From an uncultured Clostridia bacterium (GTDB lineage: Bacteria; Bacillota; Clostridia; Oscillospirales; Ruminococcaceae), in the NCBI GenBank assembly GCA_945835425.1, contig CAMAJC010000119.1:1-6172 (forward strand): a DNA stretch of 6,172 bases, read 5' to 3'. A program made the translations under genes and the position numbers. Every line of letters begins with the position of its first letter. Positions within the stretch are counted from its first letter, which is position 1. The notes below the pieces were generated by a model. It was given only the letters and a program-made list of their open reading frames with translations. It did not search any database and was not told the DNA's origin. Positions 1 through 4,951 of the stretch are shown in pieces.

Positions 1-1
1 G

Positions 2-37
2 CGGGAAAAGGGCATCCTCATCGAAGAAAACGGATAA
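2..37 (+). CDS. C-terminal end of an unidentified protein (partial)
   Basis: An open frame enters from the left edge and ends with TAA at 35-37, giving a tail that reads REKGILIEENG. It is followed eight bases later by a GC-rich hairpin, which is where a terminator of a plus-strand gene would lie. The next gene to the right is on the opposite strand, so the two genes converge on the same intergenic region. Eleven residues are too few to name a family. The call rests on the sensible codons and on the position just before the hairpin, so it is tentative. Confidence 0.45.
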   Translation, partial: REKGILIEENG

Positions 38-45
38 ACAGAAAA

Positions 46-70
46 TGCCTCCGGATAAACCCGGGGGCAT
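46..70. terminator. Terminator hairpin, left copy (A-tract side only)
   Basis: TGCCTCCGG pairs with CCGGGGGCA (one T-G wobble) around a six-base loop, and A45-T70 can extend the stem. On the minus strand it is followed by TTTTCTGTTTAT, a modest U-tract, so it can act as the end of minus-strand transcripts. On the plus strand it is followed by CAGGCTG, with no U-tract. It matches 24 of 25 bases of the hairpin at 276-300. Confidence 0.6.
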
Positions 71-107
71 CAGGCTGTCAAAAAAGTTACCTATTGATGA
101 TTTGTAG

Positions 108-227
108 TTGTAGCGGCGACCTGCGGTCGCCACCGAAATCAGCCAAACATCTAGTTTCTTATGCGTAGTAATTTAGCAATGCGTGAATTTGCACAAATTC
201 GGTGGCGGTCGCAGACCGCCGCTACAA
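108..227. repeat. REP doublet / REPIN-like palindromic element
   Basis: Two 30-base arms, 108-137 and 198-227, are inverted copies of each other with 26 of 30 bases matching, separated by 60 AT-rich bases. Each arm starts (in its own orientation) TTGTAGCGGCG and ends CCACCGAA. Each also contains its own perfect 7-bp hairpin with a 3-base loop: 115-131 on the left and 204-220 on the right. All four differences between arms fall in these stems as two compensated base pairs (A-T to G-C and C-G to T-A). A GTAG foot followed by a small palindrome, in inverted pairs, is the known architecture of REP sequences and REPINs. Those are moved by RAYT (REP-associated Y1) transposases. No transposase gene lies in the window. 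A MITE or a simple structured 3' UTR are alternatives. Confidence 0.75.
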
Positions 228-275
228 GCAAATGATTGTTACGTTTGATTCTTATAGACTTTATCTACAAGCTGC

Positions 276-305
276 TGCCTCCGGATAACCCCGGGGGCAT
301 TTTTT
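276..305 (+). terminator. Terminator hairpin, right copy with T-tract
   Basis: TGCCTCCGG and CCGGGGGCA form the stem around a six-base loop, followed directly by six T (300-305). This is a standard rho-independent terminator for plus-strand transcription, presumably ending the gene whose stop is at 37. Read on the minus strand it starts a few bases after the acetyltransferase stop codon, but there it is followed by GCAGCTTG, with no U-tract. The full minus-strand signal is only present at the left copy. Confidence 0.75.
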
Positions 306-308
306 CTC

Positions 309-710
309 TCACAGCCGTTTAATCTCCATGGCGCAGTAATTGTCGTACTGCCGGAAACCGAATTTTTCATAAAACGGGACGGTTTTCGGGTCAGACGGCA
401 TAATCTTCACATAAAGCATATCTTCATATGCCGCCAGCAGCCGGTTCATCAGACCGGAACCGATATGCGCCTTCTGATACGCCGGGTCAACCAGCAGGTA
501 ATGGATAAACGCCGCCGTTTCCCCGTCGTCCAGCGCCCGTACCAGCCCGACCAGCTTTTCTCCGTCCCATGCCGAAATAACGCGGGTGGAGTTTTTCATG
601 GCTCGCGCCAATTTTTCCGGGTACCTTCCCGATTCCCAGTGAACCGACAAAAACAGCCGCTGCAGCTCTGCCGGTGTAAAATCCTTTGTCTCTTTATACC
701 GGATTTCCAT
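309..710 (-). CDS. GNAT-family N-acetyltransferase
   Basis: A 133-residue protein of normal length for a single-domain GNAT enzyme, which transfers an acetyl group from acetyl-CoA to an amine. The acetyl-CoA motif A lies at about residues 71-92 (YLLVDPAYQKAHIGSGLMNR), with the beta strand, the VDP turn and the pyrophosphate-binding loop visible. The C-terminal FYEKFGF at 113-119 is the usual motif B segment, with Tyr114 in the position that often acts as general acid. In the Q-x-x-G-x-G loop the first glycine is replaced by His82, which is unusual. The ATG is preceded by AAAGGAG nine bases upstream (720-726). The gene lies 89 bases after the DUF1349 gene with no clear promoter between them, so it is probably the last gene of that unit. 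It ends a few bases before the twin-terminator region. The substrate cannot be read from the sequence. Confidence 0.9.
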   Translation of the reverse strand: MEIRYKETKDFTPAELQRLFLSVHWESGRYPEKLARAMKNSTRVISAWDGEKLVGLVRALDDGETAAFIHYLLVDPAYQKAHIGSGLMNRLLAAYEDMLYVKIMPSDPKTVPFYEKFGFRQYDNYCAMEIKRL

Positions 711-799
711 ATTCCTCCGCTCCTTTAGAAAAGCTCTGATTTATTCGACTTTGTGCCTTTTCGGAGACGTGTCCACGAGGCTTCTTAGCAATCTGCCGT

Positions 800-1390
800 T
801 TATTGGTGCGGCAGCCACTGGCACTCGGTAAAGCGGATCTCCGAGAAAACCGCCGTGAAGGACGAGTTTTCGGGGCTGCAGGCATATACGCCCAGCTGAA
901 TCTCGTCCGCGCCTTCAAACAGGTGGGCGATGCGCATCTGCTTGAAATGTACGCCGTCCAGGGAGTTTTCGACGCAGAAATCGCTTTCCCGCCGGCTCAG
1001 GCGGTAATACATAAACTTCTGCTCCGCCGGGATATCCGTTGTCGCCCAGTCGGAATAGCCGAGGTTGGTGACGACGCTCCCCAGCCGCTGGTACTCGGCG
1101 TTTTCAAATTCGATGGACGCCTTGATCCAGTTGTCGCTGTTCTGGTACAGCACGACGCCGCACTGGTCAAAACGGTGATGGCTGTCAAAATCCGTCCGGA
1201 CGATAAACGAAAAATACTTTTCCTTCGTTTTCATCAGCAGCGCCGGTGCGTTGTCATTGCGGAAGCCGTAATAGGTCCGCTGCCAGAAATCGGTCACCGG
1301 CTCGGTTTTGATCGTGATCTTTTCCCCGATGGTGTATTCTTTCGGTTCATGGATCCAAAACAGATTCTCAGGCTGAAACTGCATATTCAT
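800..1390 (-). CDS. DUF1349 family protein (concanavalin A-like beta-sandwich)
   Basis: A 196-residue soluble protein with no signal peptide or membrane segment. It shows the features of DUF1349 proteins: an early DFWQRTYYG (34-42), the central run DQCGVVLYQNSDNWIKASIE (75-94), then VVTNLGYSDW (106-115) and the closing strand VYACSPENSSFTAVFSEIRF (168-187). The fold expected from the family is a lectin or glucanase-like jelly roll. Yeast Ree1, linked to enolase regulation, is a relative, but the biochemical role in bacteria is not established. Carbohydrate binding is a guess from the fold. The first of two nearby ATGs is chosen because AGAGGG ends five bases upstream of it (1396-1401). The gene starts 43 bases after the dehydrogenase stop, which suggests co-transcription. 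I see no clear terminator after it. Confidence 0.85.
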   Translation of the reverse strand: MNMQFQPENLFWIHEPKEYTIGEKITIKTEPVTDFWQRTYYGFRNDNAPALLMKTKEKYFSFIVRTDFDSHHRFDQCGVVLYQNSDNWIKASIEFENAEYQRLGSVVTNLGYSDWATTDIPAEQKFMYYRLSRRESDFCVENSLDGVHFKQMRIAHLFEGADEIQLGVYACSPENSSFTAVFSEIRFTECQWLPHQ

Positions 1391-1433
1391 AAGTACCCTC
1401 TTTTCTGTCGCTTTTGCTGTTTATCTCAGTGGC

Positions 1434-2408
1434 TCAGTGGGAAACCGTATAGCCGGTGCTCCGGTCGACGACCGACTCATAGGGCCGGTGCTGGACATAA
1501 GCCGCCAGGTTGCGGGTGCAGCGGATGGCCAGCTTTTCATAGATATCCCGCAGATGCATACCGCCGGAGATATGGGGCGTGATGACCGCGCGCGGTTCGT
1601 GCCAGAGCGGATGGTTGACCGGCAGCGGCTCCGGGTCGGTGACGTCGAGGGCCGCGCCGCCAAGCTTTCCCTCCGCCAGGGCTTTTGTCAGCGCTTCGGT
1701 GTCGATGGCACTGCCGCGGCCGACGTTTAACAGCAGGGCGGTAGGTTTCATCAGCGACAGACGATGGGCATCGATGATATGGGTCGTGCCCTTGCCGCCG
1801 GGCAGCGCCAGGGCAATGATATCGGCTTTCGGGATCAGCTCGTCCAGCTGGGCCGTCACCGCCATTTTTGATACAAAAGGCGGGCCTTCCTTCGGGGTAC
1901 GGGTGACGCCGGTGATATCCGCGCCGAGGGTGTACATCCGCAGGGCGTATTCCGTCCCGATATCGCCCAGGCCGATGACCAACACCTGGCTGCCGCTGAT
2001 CGGCATGACCGGGCCGAGGTCGCGCCAGACAGCCGCAAACTGCTGGTCGCGGTAGAGGTGCAGCTTTTTCGCCATCATCATCGTCACGCCGACCATATGC
2101 TCGGCGATCGCCAGCCCGTAGCTGCCGGTGGCGTTGCAGAGGGTGACGTCCTCCGGCAGGACGCCGGGTGCGCAGTAATTATCGGCTCCGGCGCTCTGGA
2201 GCTGCAAAAGCTTTAAGTTTTTGCATTTTTTCAGCTGCTCCGGGGTGGGATTGCCGAGAATCACGGCGGCGCTTCCCCAGATATCGTCCGGAATCCGGCC
2301 ATTTAGTTCCTTCCCTGTGACCAGCTTGCGCTCTCCGGCCAGAACTTTCAGCTGTGCCAGATCCTCTTCCTCAAAATCGATCAGCGATAAAATCAGTTCG
2401 TCTGCCAT
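1434..2408 (-). CDS. D-2-hydroxyacid dehydrogenase, NAD(P)-dependent
   Basis: This 324-residue protein is a cytosolic oxidoreductase that interconverts a 2-keto acid and a D-2-hydroxy acid using NAD(H) or NADP(H). The split substrate domain covers about residues 1-100 and 290-324. The Rossmann domain between them carries VLVIGLGDIG, with the G146-x-G148-xx-G151 dinucleotide loop. The three catalytic residues of the family are present: Arg231 in NVGRGSAID, Glu260 in DVTDPEPLP and His279 in ITPHISGG. After the second cofactor strand the sequence is TGVTRTPKEG (166-175). Lack of an acidic residue there, with Arg170 nearby, hints at NADPH use, which is inference. AAAGGAG lies nine bases before the ATG, and an extended -10 promoter lies just upstream. 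It is the probable first gene of a unit with the DUF1349 and GNAT genes. The substrate is unknown; glyoxylate, hydroxypyruvate or a branched keto acid are possible. Confidence 0.93.
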   Translation of the reverse strand: MADELILSLIDFEEEDLAQLKVLAGERKLVTGKELNGRIPDDIWGSAAVILGNPTPEQLKKCKNLKLLQLQSAGADNYCAPGVLPEDVTLCNATGSYGLAIAEHMVGVTMMMAKKLHLYRDQQFAAVWRDLGPVMPISGSQVLVIGLGDIGTEYALRMYTLGADITGVTRTPKEGPPFVSKMAVTAQLDELIPKADIIALALPGGKGTTHIIDAHRLSLMKPTALLLNVGRGSAIDTEALTKALAEGKLGGAALDVTDPEPLPVNHPLWHEPRAVITPHISGGMHLRDIYEKLAIRCTRNLAAYVQHRPYESVVDRSTGYTVSH

Positions 2409-2439
2409 AATAAAATGCTCCTTTCAAGGCTCTGCATTT

Positions 2440-2469
2440 ATTATAGCATAGCCGCTTCCCGGCTGTCCA
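2440..2469 (-). promoter_or_regulatory. Vegetative promoter of the hydroxyacid dehydrogenase unit
   Basis: Read on the minus strand, TGGACA (2469-2464, five of six to TTGACA) is followed after 18 bases by a perfect TATAAT (2445-2440). The latter has a TG extension, giving TGCTATAAT. Transcription would start near 2433, about 25 bases before the start codon. The promoter lies between the stop of the upstream membrane-protein gene and this gene, so the two can be controlled separately. Confidence 0.75.
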
Positions 2470-2502
2470 CAAAAACATCCGGCCGGAAAACCGCAAATCA
2501 TA

Positions 2503-3177
2503 TCATGGCTTTTCCCTTGATATCCGAAGGAACAGCAGCAGATACAAAAGGACAGCGGGCAAAAACATCTTCTTTCCCAGCGGTTCCGCCGCTAAACAGA
2601 CATAGATAATCCCCACACTGTAAGCGGCGATCATCAGGCCGTAGATTTTGGCGCGGTGCCGCTCAGAGCGCTGCCCTTTCCGCTTCCAGTTCAGAAGGCT
2701 TAAGGTCAGCTGGCGGAAATTGTTGGAACAAAAGATGGTCGAAGCGGTGACGCCCTCAAAATCGGTAAACGAATGGTATTGGACAGCGGCAAAGAAGAAG
2801 ACCGGCGCCACCCGCAGAAGGTCATTCCATCCTTCCGGCACCAGCATGATGAGCGTCAGGCTGAACATGAGGATGATGAGGCTCAGCTGCTCCCAGCGCA
2901 GCCGCGTTTTGCTTCCCTGCAGCTTTTCCGGCAGCAGGGCGGCAGCGGCGATGCCCGTCATAAACAGGAGCGTCCCCAATATACGCAGAAGGCCGTTTGT
3001 CGGATTGCCGCCCAGCAGCTCCCTCCAGGTCCCCAGCAGGTTTCCCGTAAGGCCGCAGGCGAAAATATGCCCGCAGCAGATGACGCCGTAACCGGCGCAG
3101 CACCCTCCGGCTGCCGAAAGGCTCAGCAGCATAGGAAGGCTTTTGGAAAAAGGGTAAGGGTGTTTTTGCTGTTCCAT
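2503..3177 (-). CDS. DUF1275 (YoaK-type) integral membrane protein
   Basis: A 224-residue protein with about six hydrophobic segments, near residues 15-35, 62-83, 97-113, 119-137, 178-197 and 204-218. A basic cytoplasmic loop (WKRKGQRSERHRAK, 164-177) separates the last two. The pattern of the DUF1275/YoaK family is recognisable: an early TGN (44-46) after the first membrane stretch, and SFTDFEGVTASTIFCSNNFRQL (136-157), which aligns with the family's second conserved half. The function of the family is not established; small-molecule transport has been suggested for YoaK. Several cysteines cluster in the first segment (26, 27, 34, 35, 41). The ATG is the only start possible, because an in-frame TGA lies three codons upstream. 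A weaker GGTGA ribosome site overlaps that stop. It has its own promoter. No convincing terminator follows. Confidence 0.82.
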   Translation of the reverse strand: MEQQKHPYPFSKSLPMLLSLSAAGGCCAGYGVICCGHIFACGLTGNLLGTWRELLGGNPTNGLLRILGTLLFMTGIAAAALLPEKLQGSKTRLRWEQLSLIILMFSLTLIMLVPEGWNDLLRVAPVFFFAAVQYHSFTDFEGVTASTIFCSNNFRQLTLSLLNWKRKGQRSERHRAKIYGLMIAAYSVGIIYVCLAAEPLGKKMFLPAVLLYLLLFLRISREKP

Positions 3178-3183
3178 GATGAT

Positions 3184-3188
3184 TCACC
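3184..3188 (-). promoter_or_regulatory. Ribosome binding site of the DUF1275 gene
   Basis: GGTGA, six bases before the ATG, is the only Shine-Dalgarno-like sequence available. It is weaker than the AAAGGAG or GGAGG sites of the other genes here, and its TGA is the in-frame stop that fixes the start codon. Lower translation than the neighbours is likely, by inference. Confidence 0.5.
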
Positions 3189-3214
3189 GATGCGCGGGCG
3201 ATACTGCCGGTATT

Positions 3215-3228
3215 TGGGCTTTTGCCCA
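3215..3228 (-). other. 5' end hairpin in the DUF1275 leader
   Basis: TGGGC-AAAA-GCCCA forms a perfect 5-bp stem with a four-base loop on the minus strand. It starts where transcription from the promoter at 3234-3262 should begin (about 3227-3228), so the mRNA would begin with a stem-loop. Such 5' stems can protect mRNA from 5'-dependent decay. There is no U-tract, so it is not a terminator. Confidence 0.45.
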
Positions 3229-3233
3229 TCCTC

Positions 3234-3262
3234 ATTGTAGCATGTCCGCCACAGGTTGGCTA
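3234..3262 (-). promoter_or_regulatory. Probable vegetative promoter of the DUF1275 gene
   Basis: On the minus strand, TACAAT (3239-3234) carries a TG extension, giving TGCTACAAT. A poor -35 match, TAGCCA (3262-3257), lies 17 bases upstream. The extended -10 is what makes this credible. The leader would be about 50 bases. Confidence 0.55.
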
Positions 3263-3342
3263 TGGGGATTTCGTGGGAACGGAGCTTTGTGCGTCCGGCG
3301 GTTTTGGAGATATTTCTGAGGGCATCCGGGCGGTTTTGTCCA

Positions 3343-4761
3343 TCAGCCTATATTTTCTTTCGGTGCCTCCTGCTTTTCCAGCGTTTCGTCCATCGCCTCC
3401 AGCATCGTCTCTGCAAAAATCCCGTAGCCCTTGGACGGGTCGCTGACGAAAACATGGGTGACGGCGCCGATGAGCCGACCGTCCTGGATAATCGGGCTGC
3501 CGCTCATCCCCTGTACAATGCCGCCGGTCGCCGCCAGCAGCACCGGGTCGGTGATCTTCAGGACGATGTTTCGGGAGGAGCTGTCCGCGCCGTCGGTATA
3601 GGAGACCTTTTCGATCACCACGTCAAACAGCTGCGGGGTCGTGCCGCCGATGGTCGAGAGGATTTTTGCGGTGCCGGTGTGTACCTCCTGCCGCGGACAG
3701 ACGGCCACCATCTCCTGATCAGAGGTGGTCAGCCCACTGCCGTTCGCCTGCCCGATCAGGCCGCAGGAGAGATTTTCCAGCACCGTCCCCGAGCTGATAA
3801 CTCCGTCTTTCCCAAGTGTCCCGGACAGGGAAAGAGAACTGTTTAAAAAGGCGCCCTGCAGCTCACCCGGCGAACCGGCAGTCCCTCTGGTCACGCCGAG
3901 GATGGTCGCGCCGCAGATTTCACCCCACTGCAGCGGCAGGAGCACCCCTGTATCGGCGTCGCAGACCCCGTGTCCAAGCGCCGCAAAACAGCCGCTTGCC
4001 GGGTCAACAAAGGTGATCGTCCCGATACCGGCGGAGGAGTCCCGCACCCACATGCCGGTCAGCCACTCTCCTGTCAGGGCCTGTACCGGGCTGAGCAGCG
4101 TTTCCGACTGCTTGCCGTCGCGGGAATAGGTAATCCGCACCTTGTCCCCGCTTTGCCCGGCGACCGAGATGACGGAGGAGAGGGTGTCATAGGAATCGAC
4201 CTGCTCGCCGTTTGCGGAGAGGATGATGTCGCCGGCCTGCAGCCCTGCCTGCTCTGCCGGACAGCTGGTGCCGGAAGCGGTCTCGATGGGAGAAAGCGCC
4301 GCAATGACCGCGCCGTTGGTCAGCATTTTCAGCCCGAAGACGCTGCCGCTGGGGACGACATACCGCTCGTCTGTCTCAACGACGACTACCGTTTTGACCG
4401 GAATCACGCCGCCCAGCATCAGCTGAAACCGGGTGGTTTCCCCGTCGCCGGACAGGGAATTTTCCAGCTTTTTTGCTTCCTTCTCCGCGTCCGCCATACT
4501 AACCAGCACCGAGACTGCCGCCGGTTCCTCTTCCTTTTGGATTGGCGTGATGATCCGGTATTGGGAGAGGGAAAAGCCCTGCGCATCGCTGACATAATAG
4601 GTGTCCGGCAGAGCGACGGAAAAGTACAGCACCGCGCCCAGAAGGGCAATCGCCGGAATCGAGAGGACGACGGCAAAGACGCGGGATGTCCGGCGCAGGA
4701 GTTTTAAAAACCGGCGGGAAAAACGTCTTTTTATTTTGCGCGCTTTACGGCGGATCGGCAT
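3343..4761 (-). CDS. spoIVB: SpoIVB-type sporulation serine protease (peptidase family S55)
   Basis: A 472-residue protein, somewhat longer than the roughly 426 of Bacillus subtilis SpoIVB. It has a very basic N-terminus (14 Lys/Arg in the first 27) and then one membrane segment (about 28-50), so it is secreted and anchored. A PDZ domain follows (about 140-225, with AEQAGLQAGDIILSANGEQV). The S55 protease domain occupies the C-terminal half. His264 in ALGHGVCD and Ser420 in VQGMSGSPI are the catalytic pair. Asp405 in LKITDPVLL keeps the same 15-residue spacing to the serine as D363 and S378 in B. subtilis. In sporulation SpoIVB is exported from the forespore and cleaves SpoIVFA to release pro-sigma-K processing. 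The ATG has AAAGGA nine bases upstream, and a sigma-G-like promoter lies before that. In many endospore formers spo0A follows spoIVB, but here the next gene is a DUF1275 membrane protein. Confidence 0.95.
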   Translation of the reverse strand: MPIRRKARKIKRRFSRRFLKLLRRTSRVFAVVLSIPAIALLGAVLYFSVALPDTYYVSDAQGFSLSQYRIITPIQKEEEPAAVSVLVSMADAEKEAKKLENSLSGDGETTRFQLMLGGVIPVKTVVVVETDERYVVPSGSVFGLKMLTNGAVIAALSPIETASGTSCPAEQAGLQAGDIILSANGEQVDSYDTLSSVISVAGQSGDKVRITYSRDGKQSETLLSPVQALTGEWLTGMWVRDSSAGIGTITFVDPASGCFAALGHGVCDADTGVLLPLQWGEICGATILGVTRGTAGSPGELQGAFLNSSLSLSGTLGKDGVISSGTVLENLSCGLIGQANGSGLTTSDQEMVAVCPRQEVHTGTAKILSTIGGTTPQLFDVVIEKVSYTDGADSSSRNIVLKITDPVLLAATGGIVQGMSGSPIIQDGRLIGAVTHVFVSDPSKGYGIFAETMLEAMDETLEKQEAPKENIG

Positions 4762-4782
4762 GGCAATCGGTCCTTTCTACAT

Positions 4783-4810
4783 AAAAAATCCCATGCCCTC
4801 CAGTATGGGA
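4783..4810 (-). terminator. Weak terminator-like hairpin overlapping the spoIVB promoter
   Basis: On the minus strand TCCCAT (4810-4805) pairs with ATGGGA (4794-4789) around a ten-base loop and is followed directly by six T (4788-4783). The left arm contains part of the sigma-G -10 element. A transcript started at that promoter would therefore lack the left arm, while one reading through from fucO would form the whole hairpin. The six-pair stem is short, so efficiency would be modest. Confidence 0.5.
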
Positions 4811-4829
4811 AGCACGGGATGTTTTATGC
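4801..4829 (-). promoter_or_regulatory. Candidate sigma-G (forespore) promoter of spoIVB
   Basis: On the minus strand GCATA (4829-4825) is followed after 17 bases by CATACTG (4807-4801). Known B. subtilis sigma-G promoters have GHATR and CATNMTA about 17-18 bases apart. The -35 matches fully and the -10 matches six of seven. B. subtilis spoIVB is transcribed by sigma-G, with some sigma-F, so the site agrees with the gene. Start of transcription would be near 4794, about 33 bases before the ATG. Confidence 0.65.
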
Positions 4830-4890
4830 AGGCGGAGTCACCGGGTCAGGACTCTGTTTCGGTCAGCCCAACGTAAATGTACATAGGCAT

Positions 4891-4927
4891 AAAAAGCTCC
4901 CGCCGGAAAAACCAGCGGGAGCTTTTT
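4891..4927 (-). terminator. Strong rho-independent terminator of fucO
   Basis: AAAAAGCTCCCGC and GCGGGAGCTTTTT form a perfect 13-bp stem (4891-4903 with 4915-4927) around an 11-base loop, ending in five T on either strand. It lies 24 bases after the fucO stop, so it ends that transcript. The symmetric A and T tracts mean it could stop transcription in both directions. Confidence 0.92.
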
Positions 4928-4951
4928 GGGTCATTATCTTAAACGAAACAA

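Noticed and set aside
54..86. TTGACA on the minus strand at 82-77 as a -35 box
   Set aside because: No -10 lies at the right distance: the bases 17-18 downstream are the GC-rich terminator hairpin and TTATCC.
694..918. Small minus-strand open frame of 74 codons between and over the DUF1349 and GNAT genes
   Set aside because: It overlaps the real DUF1349 C-terminus in another frame, has an Arg/Ser-rich shadow composition and no ribosome site.
1425..1440. Tandem 8-base repeat CTCAGTGG twice at the dehydrogenase stop
   Set aside because: Too short to be more than slippage, and loss of one copy would leave the same stop codon, so no consequence is visible.
803..1582. Open frame of 259 codons on the plus strand across the DUF1349 gene and the dehydrogenase end
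   Set aside because: It runs antisense through two recognisable genes and their spacer, has no ribosome site, and results from GC-rich codon bias.
2463..2485. CCGGCCGG palindrome followed by T5 after the DUF1275 gene, as a terminator
   Set aside because: The palindrome has no room for a loop, leaving only three pairs, so it is not a credible rho-independent terminator.
3294..3338. Imperfect direct repeat of TCCGG(G)CGGTTTTG after the spoIVB stop
   Set aside because: Two short GC-rich copies with no inverted pairing and no U-tract on the minus strand, so not a terminator or a recognisable element.
3970..4707. Open frame of 245 codons on the plus strand inside spoIVB
   Set aside because: Antisense to the protease and PDZ region of spoIVB, with no recognisable domain and no start signals.
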